From: Rubrobacter sp.
GTDB taxonomy: Bacteria > Actinomycetota > Rubrobacteria > Rubrobacterales > Rubrobacteraceae
Assembly: GCA_013815485.1 (NCBI GenBank)
Contig: JACDGB010000003.1
Coordinates: 1-16,966 of the forward strand
DNA: 16,966 nt
Direction: 5' to 3'
Shown: positions 1-7,271 of the stretch, in pieces
How positions within the stretch are numbered: position 1 is the first letter of the stretch
How the letters are laid out: every line of letters begins with the position of its first letter
Program-made: the position numbers and the translations under genes
Notes under the pieces: generated by a model
Databases searched by the model: none
What the model saw: the letters and a program-made list of their open reading frames with translations, nothing else
Told to the model about the DNA's origin: nothing

Positions 1-1138
1 ACTCCGCCTCGCGGTCCCGGCCTCCTCCGCCCCCGAACGCCTCTCGATACGTGTGGGCGGCGAGCGCAACGACGGCCACGGAGAGGCCAGCCCGGCGCAA
101 TCGGCGCACGCTCTCCGGCAATCCTTCATCCGGGGAGCAGAGGATCAGGACTACCCCTTCCCCGAGCCCCTCGCGTTCTTCGAGAAGAGTGCTTGGGTCA
201 TCGTCACCATCGGCCCGGATCGTCGCCAAAAGCCGCATCGCCCGCCAGTGAGAGCCTTCATCGGCGTGGAACTCAGTGGCGCTGCTGCCCCGATCCGTAC
301 ACGAAAGCCGCGAAGGCAGCCGCTCCTTGTAGAGATGCGTGAGCACGGAGGCGGCGGCGGATACGGCGTCCTCGACCTCCTGCTCGGGGACGCGCAGCCC
401 CCTGCGGCGCAGGTCCAGAGCCACGGTGTAGCGTTGGGGGGCGTGCAGAGCGAACTCCTTGACGAACAGTTCTCCGGTGCGGGCCACGCTCTTCCAGTGG
501 ATGTGCCGCCGGTCGTCGCCGCGCCGGTACTCCCTGAGGCTAGCGAACTCATCCCCCCGCTGGCCGGCCGATCCCCTCGACCCCGCCTCGACATTCCCGG
601 TTCCTAAAGAGAAGCCCGTCAGGTCGTGGACCCTGGGATAGACCACGACCTCCGTGCGCTCATCGAACCTTCGCACGAACCGCAAGAGTCCGAACGGGTC
701 CGTCGCCCGGACCTCGGCCGGTCCCAACTCGTAGATGCCGCGGCGGGTGAAATTCATAGGGGCTTCCATCACCTCGCGCCCGCCGCCCGCGAGCGCCGGT
801 AGCGCGTAGCTGCGTTCCTCGGGGAGACGGTCCACGACCTCGGCCCCGGAGATACCGGAGCGCGAGCCGTTTGAGACGCGCAGGTCCACGTGGGCCACGC
901 TACCGGCGGTCATGCGGGCGTTGGAGAGGATGCGGGAGAACCCGAGACTTCGTGAGGAGATGATACCGAGCGCCAGCGCCGCGATGGGCAGAAGGAGCAG
1001 CGCGTAGGCGAGTTGGTGGAACTGGGTAGTCCCGATCACGCGGGCCACTGCCAGAGTCATCATCCCGGCTACCAACGCCTGCCACCCTCGGGCCGTGGGC
1101 CGGACGCCGAACTTCTTGCCCAGGATCGCGCGTAGCAT
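1..1138 (-). CDS. DUF58 domain protein, 3' end beyond the left edge
   Basis: Reading from ATG at 1138, an uninterrupted frame of 379 codons runs off the window. Two hydrophobic stretches at about residues 19-35 and 42-60 look like an N-terminal membrane anchor. A beta-rich middle ends in DPFGLLR (137-143), followed by the DUF58 hallmark at about 185-207: GDEF, REYRRGDD, then HIHWKS. The later part (LRVPEQEVEDAV, then a VVLILC strand) fits the vWA-like C-terminal half. It lies 14 nt after the MoxR stop, and DUF58 proteins typically sit beside MoxR ATPases. These pairs are thought to act in chaperone or envelope-assembly roles, with no assigned reaction. GAGGG directly abuts the ATG; TTG at 1147 is an alternative start. 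The family call is firm, the function is not. Confidence 0.88.
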   Translation of the reverse strand, partial: MLRAILGKKFGVRPTARGWQALVAGMMTLAVARVIGTTQFHQLAYALLLLPIAALALGIISSRSLGFSRILSNARMTAGSVAHVDLRVSNGSRSGISGAEVVDRLPEERSYALPALAGGGREVMEAPMNFTRRGIYELGPAEVRATDPFGLLRFVRRFDERTEVVVYPRVHDLTGFSLGTGNVEAGSRGSAGQRGDEFASLREYRRGDDRRHIHWKSVARTGELFVKEFALHAPQRYTVALDLRRRGLRVPEQEVEDAVSAAASVLTHLYKERLPSRLSCTDRGSSATEFHADEGSHWRAMRLLATIRADGDDDPSTLLEEREGLGEGVVLILCSPDEGLPESVRRLRRAGLSVAVVALAAHTYREAFGGGGGRDREAE

Positions 1139-1152
1139 CCCTCGCAACGGCG

Positions 1153-2142
1153 TTAGACCGCTTCGGTGACTGGGACTGAGGAGAGGATCTCACGCACTAT
1201 CCCGCCGGCTACAACCCCCGCGCCCCCGGCGAAACCATTCGCGTCCGGGGAGTCCGCGAGCCGGGCCTCGGCGGACGGGATGATCCTGTGCCCCAGAACC
1301 ACCGGGGCGAGAGCCTTCACATCATCGGGGATGCAGTACGAACGACCGTTCGCCGCCGCCCGCGCCCTGGACGCCGAGAGCAGCATCCGGCTCGCCCGCG
1401 GCGAGGCCCCGAGAAAAACGCCCGCGTGATGCCGCGTCGCCGATGTCACCGAAACGACGTAGCGCAAGACGGCCTCGCTGGCGTGGACTTCTTCGACTAG
1501 TTGGCGCATCTGGCGGAACTCATCCAGTTCCACGACCGGTGAGAGGTCCGATGACGGGTCCTTGCTGAGTTTCAGGAGGTCCATCTCGGCGTCTTCGTCC
1601 GGGTATCCGAGGTTCATCTTGATCATGAACCGGTCCAACTCCGCGTGTGGCAGTGGATACGTGCCCTCGTGTTCTATGGGGTTCTGGGTGGCGATCACGC
1701 CGAACGGCTGGGACAGATGACGCGTCTCGCCGTCCACCGTCACCGAAGCCTCCTCCATCGCTTCGAGGAGCGCGCTCTGGGTCTTCGGGCTGGCGCGGTT
1801 GATCTCATCGGCCAGCACCACGTTGGCGAAGACAGGCCCAGCCCAGAACTCGAAACCCGCATCGGCCTGGTTGTAGACGTTGAGGCCCGTCACGTCGGCG
1901 GGCAAAAGGTCTGGGGTAAACTGTATGCGTCGGAACTCAGCCCGGATGGAGCGGGCAAGCGACTTGGCGAGCAGCGTCTTCCCCACGCCCGGCACGTCTT
2001 CTATGAGGATGTGGCCGCCGGCCAAGAGCGCGACCACCGCCAGGAAGACGCCCTCACGCTTGCCCGAGACGGCGCGCTCGACGTTGTCCACGACCTGCTC
2101 CGCCTTCTGCGCGAAATCGTTGTAGTCCAAAATCCCATCCAT
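1153..2142 (-). CDS. MoxR-family AAA+ ATPase
   Basis: A 329-aa AAA+ ATPase of the MoxR class, which are ATP-driven chaperone-like proteins acting on vWA/DUF58 partners. Counting from ATG 2142, Walker A is DVPGVGKT (ending at residue 56), Walker B is VVLADEIN (about 108-115), and the sensor-1 strand ends in ATQNP (about 151-155). The family's EGTYPLPHAELDRF segment is also present. Length is normal for MoxR. The frame opens upstream at TTG 2160, but a perfect extended -10 box at 2162-2170 predicts a transcript starting near 2155. This favours the ATG at 2142 with a leader of about 13 nt. The DUF58 gene follows 14 nt downstream, so the two are almost certainly cotranscribed. Confidence 0.93.
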   Translation of the reverse strand: MDGILDYNDFAQKAEQVVDNVERAVSGKREGVFLAVVALLAGGHILIEDVPGVGKTLLAKSLARSIRAEFRRIQFTPDLLPADVTGLNVYNQADAGFEFWAGPVFANVVLADEINRASPKTQSALLEAMEEASVTVDGETRHLSQPFGVIATQNPIEHEGTYPLPHAELDRFMIKMNLGYPDEDAEMDLLKLSKDPSSDLSPVVELDEFRQMRQLVEEVHASEAVLRYVVSVTSATRHHAGVFLGASPRASRMLLSASRARAAANGRSYCIPDDVKALAPVVLGHRIIPSAEARLADSPDANGFAGGAGVVAGGIVREILSSVPVTEAV

Positions 2143-2161
2143 GCCTGTACGACGAAGCAAG

Positions 2162-2170
2162 ATTATAGCA
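2162..2170 (-). promoter_or_regulatory. Extended -10 promoter for moxR-DUF58
   Basis: On the minus strand the sequence TGCTATAAT is a perfect TATAAT with an upstream TG extension. It lies in the 43-nt gap between the Uma2 stop and the MoxR ATG. There is no good -35 hexamer 16-18 nt upstream, which is usual for extended -10 promoters. Predicted transcription start is about 2155. It is unusually AT-rich for its surroundings. Confidence 0.6.
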
Positions 2171-2203
2171 AGCGGTCAAAAGCGGCAGTCACCGGTGCTT
2201 CGG

Positions 2204-2779
2204 CTACTCCGCGGGCGGCAGCGCCTCAGCCACGTCGAACGCGAGATCAGAGACGGTCGGGGAAGTCACCCGCTCGCCGCGTCGCGCCCGGAGGACCGTG
2301 CCGTAACCGTTGGCGGTGGGACCCGAATGTATCTCCACCTGATCTTGCGTGAGGTCCACTATCCACGTCTCGGGGATGCCGGACGCGGCATAAAGGGGCA
2401 GCTTCGTCTCGCGGTCGTATCGGAGCGAGGTGTCGGACACCTCTACCACCAGCATCACCTCCTCGGAGGAGAAACGGCCGGAGGTGTCGGTGTTCCTCCG
2501 CAGTAGCACGAGGTCGGGCTGGGGTTCCTCATTCCCGGCGAGAACGAGGGGATTCTGCACGCTTACAAAGAGCGTGGAATTCTGAGAAGAACCGAAAGTC
2601 CAGTGCGAGAGCAACCGGTTCAAGCGCGTGACGCTCTGCATGTGCCTCGACCCTATAGGCGACATCTCCACCACTTCTCCGTCTACCAGCTCGACCCGGT
2701 CGTCTTCGGAGAGGATGCCGGTCTCGCCCATCCTGTGGTACTCCTCGACGGTGAAGCGGTGCTTTCTGGCGACTTCCAC
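2204..2779 (-). CDS. Uma2 family (DUF820) PD-(D/E)XK nuclease-fold protein
   Basis: A 191-aa protein matching the Uma2/DUF820 family, which has a restriction-endonuclease-like fold. It opens with a short FTVEEYHRM segment and the family motif RVELVDGEVVEMSP (about 28-41). The putative catalytic residues are Asp89 (PQPDLVLL), Glu113 (VVEVSDTS) and Lys126 (in DRETKLPLYAASG). PETWIVD follows, as expected. The GTG start at 2779 is preceded by a strong Shine-Dalgarno sequence (GGAGGGAG). The gene begins 21 nt after the HNH nuclease stop, so the two probably share a transcript. Uma2 genes are often multicopy in cyanobacteria and high-GC bacteria, and their role is unsettled. The active-site set looks intact. 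Confidence 0.88.
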   Translation of the reverse strand: MEVARKHRFTVEEYHRMGETGILSEDDRVELVDGEVVEMSPIGSRHMQSVTRLNRLLSHWTFGSSQNSTLFVSVQNPLVLAGNEEPQPDLVLLRRNTDTSGRFSSEEVMLVVEVSDTSLRYDRETKLPLYAASGIPETWIVDLTQDQVEIHSGPTANGYGTVLRARRGERVTSPTVSDLAFDVAEALPPAE

Positions 2780-2800
2780 GGCTGCTCCCTCCGGAGGCTA

Positions 2801-3349
2801 CTAGTGAGCCAGTCCGTCGGCGGGCTCGCCGTAGAACTGCTCGACGTAGCGGCGCTGGACGGCGTTGAGGCCCCGCGAGTACCATACCATGACCACGTAC
2901 CGCGGCTCCTTGGGGGTGGACTTCGGGTACATGCCGCACTCCATCGGGAGGCGGTTGCCCTTCCTCGCGTTGCACTTGGTGCAGGCGGTCACCACGTTGT
3001 CCCAGGTATTGCCGCCGCCACGCGAGATGGGCTTGACGTGATCTCGGGTCAGGCACTCGCGGCGGTTCAGGTCGTCGCGGTGCTTGCCACAATACTGGCA
3101 CTTGTAGTTGTCGCGGGCGAAGAGGATCGTGTTCGTAACGTGGCGCCTCAGGCGACGGGGGATCTCGACGAACTTGATGAGGCGTATCACCAGCGGATAG
3201 GGATACTCGGCCTTCTCCGAGCGGAACCGGCGTTCCAGGTTGGCCTCCACGATCTCGGCCTTTTCGGAGACAACGAGGACGATAGCCCTCTTGGCGGGAA
3301 CCAGGGCCACAGGCTCGTAGCTGGCGTTCAGGGTCAAGCAGCTTGCCAC
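2801..3349 (-). CDS. HNH endonuclease
   Basis: A 182-aa HNH nuclease of a standalone type common in actinobacteria and cyanobacteria. The N-terminal part (LTLNASYEPVALV, about 5-17, then RAIVLVVSEKAEIVE) is typical of that subfamily. The zinc-binding pairs are C84-x2-C87 and C123-x2-C126. The HNH core is DHVKP (103-107), GGGNTWDN (111-118) and CNARKGNR. The GTG start at 3349 is the first possible codon after an in-frame stop and lies only about 5 nt beyond the predicted transcription start, with no clear Shine-Dalgarno, so it may be read leaderless. Cellular substrate is unknown. No phage or intein genes surround it. Confidence 0.92.
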   Translation of the reverse strand: MASCLTLNASYEPVALVPAKRAIVLVVSEKAEIVEANLERRFRSEKAEYPYPLVIRLIKFVEIPRRLRRHVTNTILFARDNYKCQYCGKHRDDLNRRECLTRDHVKPISRGGGNTWDNVVTACTKCNARKGNRLPMECGMYPKSTPKEPRYVVMVWYSRGLNAVQRRYVEQFYGEPADGLAH

Positions 3350-3360
3350 GCTGGGATTTT

Positions 3361-3388
3361 AACATAACGGGATGCTTGGTCGTGTAAA
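3361..3388 (-). promoter_or_regulatory. Candidate promoter for the HNH-Uma2 unit
   Basis: Minus-strand TTTACA (3388-3383, 5 of 6 to the -35 consensus), a 16-nt spacer, then TATGTT (3366-3361, 4 of 6 to the -10). The predicted start is about 3354, leaving almost no leader before the GTG at 3349. A TAAAAT alternative -10 overlaps. The segment is clearly AT-richer than its surroundings. Confidence 0.45.
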
Positions 3389-3402
3389 ATCTTCGTTAAG
3401 CG

Positions 3403-3484
3403 GTCAGCATTTCAGCTTGTCAGCCAGTCAGCACAAAGGGTAAGAAACTCGACCGTCGGCTCTCCCGGTCGCTGAAGCGCTGAC
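3403..3484. repeat. 8-bp-periodic TCAGC repeat forming an inverted repeat
   Basis: TCAGC occurs at 3404, 3412, 3420 and 3428, exactly every 8 bp. Its complement GCTGA occurs at 3471 and 3479, again 8 bp apart. The segments 3403-3416 and 3471-3484 are inverted copies matching at 12 of 14 positions, separated by 54 nt. The right arm touches the last base of the dgcN stop codon. It could act as a 3' structure for the dgcA-dgcN transcript or be a dispersed repeat element. There is no U-tract for a classical terminator. Confidence 0.55.
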
Positions 3485-4503
3485 TAGCTATCAAGCACGG
3501 CGTCCAGTATGGGATCCGCCGAATAGCGTATCGGGTCGGCGGTAGGCAACCCGGTTTCGCTAGATATTCGCGCGATAAATTCCTCCGCCTCGCCATCATC
3601 GAGCCCTTTCGTGTTGACGCTCACGGCGACGACTGGAGCGGGCTTGACGAGCCCGGCTACCTCTTCGTAGAGTCGGACCATGCGGGAAGCCGCCGGACGC
3701 GGGACGCCGACCATTATCTCTTCATCCGAGGCGTCGGCGCAGAGTATGAGGCAATCGGCGCACGAGCCATGCAGGAGCCCGAGCGTCACCCCGGAGTACG
3801 CCGGATGGCCGAGAGAACCCTGTCCCTCGACCAGAATGAGGTCTGGACCGGACTTCGCGGCCTCCAGGACTAGTTGTTCTGTGGCGCCGGCTATGAAGTC
3901 CGAGACTACGGCGTCCACGCATATGCCCCAACCGGAGATCACGATGCCCGTCTGTCCCGTCGCCGCGAAGGCGGTGGACGCGCCCCGCTCCCTTGCCGCC
4001 CGCTCTATCTCCAAAGTGGCGGTCATTTTGCCGATGGCGCTGCTGGTCCCGACGGTGAGCGCGACCTTCGGTTCCACGGAGAAACCGTCGCCGGAGAAGA
4101 GCGGCACGTCTTCGGGGGGCTCGCGCACGTCCCAAACTCTCGCCTCCGGGAACTCGGGCGCGAGTCGCTGATGCAGGCCGCTGACGATCTCCATCCCCGC
4201 CTCTGCCGCCTCAGCGATGGACTCCCTCCACTCTTCGGGCAGCCGGCCACCGGAGGGCGCTATGCCGATGAGCAAGGATGTCGGGGAATGCGAAAGCACC
4301 TCCTCCATCGTGGCGACTATGGGGGCGTCGCGCCGCAAATCGGGGGCGACATCGAGGACTCGTCGGTCGGCAAGCGTTGAGTCCATTACGGCCACGACTT
4401 CGTCCCGACCGTAGCGCAGGAGGCCGTGGGCGGTCTTGGCGCTATCGAAGCGGCCTTCGGCGAAGATTGCGTAGCGCCGCTCGGGGACGTGGGCCGGGAT
4501 CAA
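3484..4503 (-). CDS. dgcN: DUF1611 family protein, probable D-glutamate N-acetyltransferase DgcN
   Basis: A 339-aa DUF1611 protein. An N-terminal Rossmann-like part (AIFAEGRFD; LLIGIAPSGG at about 78-87) leads to a P-loop-like GTSSAIGKMT (152-161). Further conserved segments are ATGQTGIVISGWG, DLILVEGQGSLGHPAYSG and VSVNTKG. DUF1611 proteins are often annotated only as domain-of-unknown-function. A family member has been assigned as DgcN, which N-acetylates D-glutamate so that DgcA can epimerise the product. That role is inferred here from family and from its partner. No ATG lies near the N-terminus. TTG at 4503 overlaps the dgcA stop as TTGA, indicating translational coupling and supporting this start. 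Confidence 0.82.
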   Translation of the reverse strand: MIPAHVPERRYAIFAEGRFDSAKTAHGLLRYGRDEVVAVMDSTLADRRVLDVAPDLRRDAPIVATMEEVLSHSPTSLLIGIAPSGGRLPEEWRESIAEAAEAGMEIVSGLHQRLAPEFPEARVWDVREPPEDVPLFSGDGFSVEPKVALTVGTSSAIGKMTATLEIERAARERGASTAFAATGQTGIVISGWGICVDAVVSDFIAGATEQLVLEAAKSGPDLILVEGQGSLGHPAYSGVTLGLLHGSCADCLILCADASDEEIMVGVPRPAASRMVRLYEEVAGLVKPAPVVAVSVNTKGLDDGEAEEFIARISSETGLPTADPIRYSADPILDAVLDS

Positions 4504-5501
4504 GCCGGGTTCACCCCAAGTCCCGGTCTGTCGGGGAGCAGGATGCGACCGTTCTCGTAGCCGAGTCCCTCGAACGGGTCGTCGGCGAGGAGCATCGCGC
4601 CGTCGAGGTCAACGAAGTCAATCAGGCCGGAGACGTGCGCGGCTGCGGCTATGCCGAGGGAAGTCTCGACCATGCAGCCGAGCATCACCTTCATGTCGTG
4701 GGCGCGGGCGGTCTGGATCATGGCTATCGCGCCCCGGATCCCACCGCACTTGGCGAGCTTGACGTTCACCCCGCTCACGCATCCGGCCAGCTTCGGCACG
4801 TCACGGGCGGTGATCGCGCTCTCGTCAGCGATGAGGGGCACGGACCCGGCTGCCTCCGTGACCGCTTTCAGGGCATCGGAGCCTTCGGTGGCGGGAACTG
4901 GCTGTTCGATCATGGCGACGCCCATCTCCACAAGCTCCCTGACGATATCGGGCGCGTCATCCGTGGAGAAAGCCTCGTTGGCATCCACCCAGATGGCGGC
5001 GTCTGACTCCTGCGCAACGGCCCGGACGGTCTCGATATCCTCCCTGCCGCCCACCTTCATCTTGAAGATTGGGAACCCCGAACGAGATAGTTCTCTGGCC
5101 GCTTCGAGGGTCGTCTGCCGGTCGGCGATGCCCAAAGTGTAGGCGGTCGTGGGCGTGGGGCGACCGAGGCCGAGGAGCCGGTAGACCGGGACGCCGAGCC
5201 TCTTGGCGGTGAGGTCGTGGAGGGCGGCGTCGAGTGCGGCGAGGGAGGCTGGCGGGAGGTGGGCGTTTTCTCGCAGCGTGCCTTCGATATTCCAGGGGTC
5301 TTTTATCTCCGCAGTCTCCAGGGCGGAGCGGGCGTCTTCGGCATTCTGGCCGTAGTAGTTCGTTGGTTCTGCTTCGCCCCGTCCCGTGAGGTTTCCATCC
5401 TCCAGTTCGAAGACCACGCGCTCGAAGGTATCGGCGGAGGAGCGGGCGATGGCGAAGGTGCGTTTGGTATGTACCGTGACGATCTCTGCTCGAATATCCA
5501 T
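4500..5501 (-). CDS. dgcA: Dipeptide epimerase-like enolase-superfamily enzyme, probable N-acetyl-D-glutamate racemase DgcA
   Basis: A 333-aa enolase-superfamily protein of the muconate-lactonizing subgroup. The barrel residues are all visible: KMK (147-149), metal ligands in WVDANEAF (Asp173), IEQP (Glu199) and ADES (Asp226), and the second catalytic lysine in KLAKCGG (Lys251). GCMVETS and the final DLDG motif match dipeptide epimerases such as L-Ala-D/L-Glu epimerase. The overlap with a DUF1611 gene points to N-acetyl-glutamate epimerisation in D-glutamate use or peptidoglycan recycling, but a plain Ala-Glu epimerase role remains possible. The ATG at 5501 has no Shine-Dalgarno and lies 9 nt after a TAAAAT box, so the mRNA may be nearly leaderless. 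Confidence 0.88.
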   Translation of the reverse strand: MDIRAEIVTVHTKRTFAIARSSADTFERVVFELEDGNLTGRGEAEPTNYYGQNAEDARSALETAEIKDPWNIEGTLRENAHLPPASLAALDAALHDLTAKRLGVPVYRLLGLGRPTPTTAYTLGIADRQTTLEAARELSRSGFPIFKMKVGGREDIETVRAVAQESDAAIWVDANEAFSTDDAPDIVRELVEMGVAMIEQPVPATEGSDALKAVTEAAGSVPLIADESAITARDVPKLAGCVSGVNVKLAKCGGIRGAIAMIQTARAHDMKVMLGCMVETSLGIAAAAHVSGLIDFVDLDGAMLLADDPFEGLGYENGRILLPDRPGLGVNPA

Positions 5502-5510
5502 ATACGGGGC

Positions 5511-5516
5511 ATTTTA
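5511..5516 (-). promoter_or_regulatory. Possible -10 box for dgcA-dgcN
   Basis: Minus-strand TAAAAT, 5 of 6 to the -10 consensus, 9 nt before the dgcA ATG. No recognisable -35 hexamer is present. It lies in the 128-nt divergent spacer shared with the response-regulator gene. Confidence 0.35.
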
Positions 5517-5594
5517 GCGAGCGATGACGACAGATGCGGGCCAGGCTATTTCGGATTGTTCGGTTCGGGGCGTGAAGCGTGATGACGCAAGGTT

Positions 5595-5622
5595 TATACT
5601 GCGGGCATCCTTAAGAACGGAG
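5595..5622 (+). promoter_or_regulatory. -10 box and ribosome binding site for the signalling genes
   Basis: TATACT at 5595-5600 matches the -10 consensus at 5 of 6 positions; the -35 position (GTGAAG) is weak. GGAG at 5619-5622 is 7 nt before TTG 5630 and decides that start. Three TTCGG copies (5550, 5559, 5564) just upstream could be an activator site, but this is speculative. Confidence 0.4.
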
Positions 5623-5629
5623 TGGTGCT

Positions 5630-6361
5630 TTGGCGCGGACCGTGGCGGAGATCCTGATAGTCGAAGATGACCGGGTGATACTGGAGGCTCTTTCATACAA
5701 CCTTTCGCGGGAGGGTTTCGGTGTTAGCCGGGCGACCAGCGGGGCCGAGGGGCTCGGCATCGCCCGCCGTCTCCGGCCTGATCTCATTCTGCTCGACATC
5801 ATGTTGCCGGAGGAATCTGGCATCGAGGTTTGCCAGAAGATCCGGGAGCGCGACGAGGAGGTGGTGATAGTGATGATCACCGCTAAAGACGCCGAGGAGG
5901 ACAAGGTCCTGGGCTTCGAGGTGGGGGCGGACGACTACGTGACCAAGCCGTTCGGGATGAAGGAATTGGTCGCGCGCATCAACGCGAACCTGAAGCGCAG
6001 CGAGGTCGGCTACCGAGGCCGGGTGCTTGAGGCCGGAGACCTTCAGATAGACACGAAGAACTTCCAGGCGACGGTGAATGGCGAGCCTCTGTCTCTGCGT
6101 TTGAAGGAGTTCGAGCTTCTGGTTGCGCTGGCGAGCGCGCCGGGTGAATTGAAGAGCCGGGAGGAGTTGGCGAAAGACGTGTGGGGGCACGCCGGGGTCG
6201 GTTCCTCGCGCACCATAGACGTGCATGTGCGCCGCATTCGGGCGGCCCTCGCGGAGATCTCCTCCTACGAGTTCATCCACACTGCGAGGGGCCTCGGGTA
6301 TCGCTTCGAGGCCGTGCCCAATGCACGGGTCGGGACCGCGAACGAGACGCCGGAGCAGTGA
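5630..6361 (+). CDS. OmpR/PhoB-family response regulator
   Basis: A 243-aa two-domain regulator. The receiver domain has the acidic pair E12-D13-D14, phospho-acceptor Asp56 (LLDIMLP), Thr84 (MITAKD) and Lys106 (YVTKPF), so it should be phosphorylatable. A winged-helix DNA-binding domain spans about 132-232, with LRLKEFELL, VWGHAGVGSSRTIDVHVRR and the closing ARGLGYRFE, all typical of OmpR/PhoB regulators. TTG 5630 is preceded by GGAG at 7 nt; GTG 5642 is a weaker alternative. A histidine kinase gene starts 4 nt after its stop, so that kinase is the natural partner. Target genes cannot be told from the window. Confidence 0.95.
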   Translation: MARTVAEILIVEDDRVILEALSYNLSREGFGVSRATSGAEGLGIARRLRPDLILLDIMLPEESGIEVCQKIRERDEEVVIVMITAKDAEEDKVLGFEVGADDYVTKPFGMKELVARINANLKRSEVGYRGRVLEAGDLQIDTKNFQATVNGEPLSLRLKEFELLVALASAPGELKSREELAKDVWGHAGVGSSRTIDVHVRRIRAALAEISSYEFIHTARGLGYRFEAVPNARVGTANETPEQ

Positions 6362-6365
6362 GCCC

Positions 6366-7115
6366 GTGTTGGAAGGCGGCAAGAAGGATCTGGATTACGT
6401 AGGACCGGAGGAACTGCGGCGGGTCAACAAGATCCGGCGCGACTTCGTCGCCAACGTCTCCCACGAGCTGAAGACCCCGGCGACCTCGCTCCGTCTTTTA
6501 GCCGAGAGCGTGGTCGAGACTATTGAGGAGGATCCGGATCAAGCACGCTACTTCGCCGAGCAACTGAAGAACGAGACCGAACGCCTGGGCCAACTCATAT
6601 CCGACCTCCTTGACCTCGCGCGCCTGGAGAGCGAGGAGAAGGTCCCGACCCCCAACCCCGTGGATGTCCGACACGTCTTGATGGTCGTGCTCGGACGGAT
6701 GCGCCGCGTCGCCCGCAGCAAGGACATCTCCCTGCAATGGAAACGCTTCGGCAGGAGCGCGCAGTACGAGATCCCCGGCGATGAGACTCAGTTGACCTCC
6801 ATGTTCACGAACCTGATAGATAACGCCATAAAGTACACGCCGCCGGGCGGGCGGGTCGAGGTGACCGGCGGCTCGGACGACCTCGGCGTGAGCGTCCGCA
6901 TCTCGGACACCGGCATCGGCATCCCGGAAGGCAAGTTGTCCCGCATCTTCGAGCGGTTCTACCGGGTGGACAAGGCTCGCTCCAAAGAGACGGGCGGCAC
7001 CGGCCTCGGGCTCTCCATAGTGCGCCACGTCGCCGAGAACCACGGCGGCAGGGTCGCCGTCGAGAGCGCGCCCGGAGAGGGCACGACCTTCACCGTCTAC
7101 CTGCCGCGAGGTTGA
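6366..7115 (+). CDS. Short PhoR-like histidine kinase without a sensor domain
   Basis: A 249-aa kinase from GTG 6366. HisKA holds FVANVSHELKTP with His33. HATPase_c shows the N box NLIDNAIKYTPPGG, G1 ISDTGIGIP, F box IFERFYRVD and G2 GGTGLGLSIV, so catalysis should be intact. Only about 25 residues precede the dimerisation helix. There is no membrane segment and no PAS, HAMP or GAF domain, although relatives usually have them. The frame stays open back to 6225, but that stretch overlaps the response-regulator gene and is low-complexity Arg/Ser/Pro, so it is a shadow. GGAG lies 10 nt before the GTG. It is probably cytoplasmic and must take its signal from a partner protein. Confidence 0.9.
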   Translation: MLEGGKKDLDYVGPEELRRVNKIRRDFVANVSHELKTPATSLRLLAESVVETIEEDPDQARYFAEQLKNETERLGQLISDLLDLARLESEEKVPTPNPVDVRHVLMVVLGRMRRVARSKDISLQWKRFGRSAQYEIPGDETQLTSMFTNLIDNAIKYTPPGGRVEVTGGSDDLGVSVRISDTGIGIPEGKLSRIFERFYRVDKARSKETGGTGLGLSIVRHVAENHGGRVAVESAPGEGTTFTVYLPRG

Positions 7116-7131
7116 GAGATGGGTGAGATAG

Positions 7132-7145
7132 GTCCGCGACCGGAC
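7132..7145 (+). other. Small hairpin after the short kinase
   Basis: GTCCG-CGAC-CGGAC forms a perfect 5-bp stem with a 4-nt loop, 16 nt after the kinase stop. There is no U-tract, so termination is doubtful and read-through into the hybrid-kinase gene is possible. I see no convincing promoter in the rest of 7116-7271. AGGAA at 7261-7265 is the ribosome binding site for the next gene. Confidence 0.25.
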
Positions 7146-7271
7146 GCCGCGCACGAGGACAGGAGCAGAGGCTAAATCCGACGCTAAAGCCGGACCCGCG
7201 AACGGACGAAAATAGCATATGGATCACGGCTTCGGCCGGTACTGTACACGCGGGAGTACGAGGAAGCAGAA

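Noticed and set aside
390..410. Apparent frameshift in the DUF58 gene at a run of C residues
   Set aside because: Recounting the run (five C at 398-402) restores a single open frame through LDLRRRGLRVPE; there is no shift.
3403..3434. CRISPR-like array
   Set aside because: Units are only 8 bp with no spacers of normal length, and no cas genes are nearby.
6225..6365. N-terminal extension of the short kinase
   Set aside because: It lies wholly inside the response-regulator gene in another frame and reads as Arg/Ser/Pro-rich noise, not a sensor domain.
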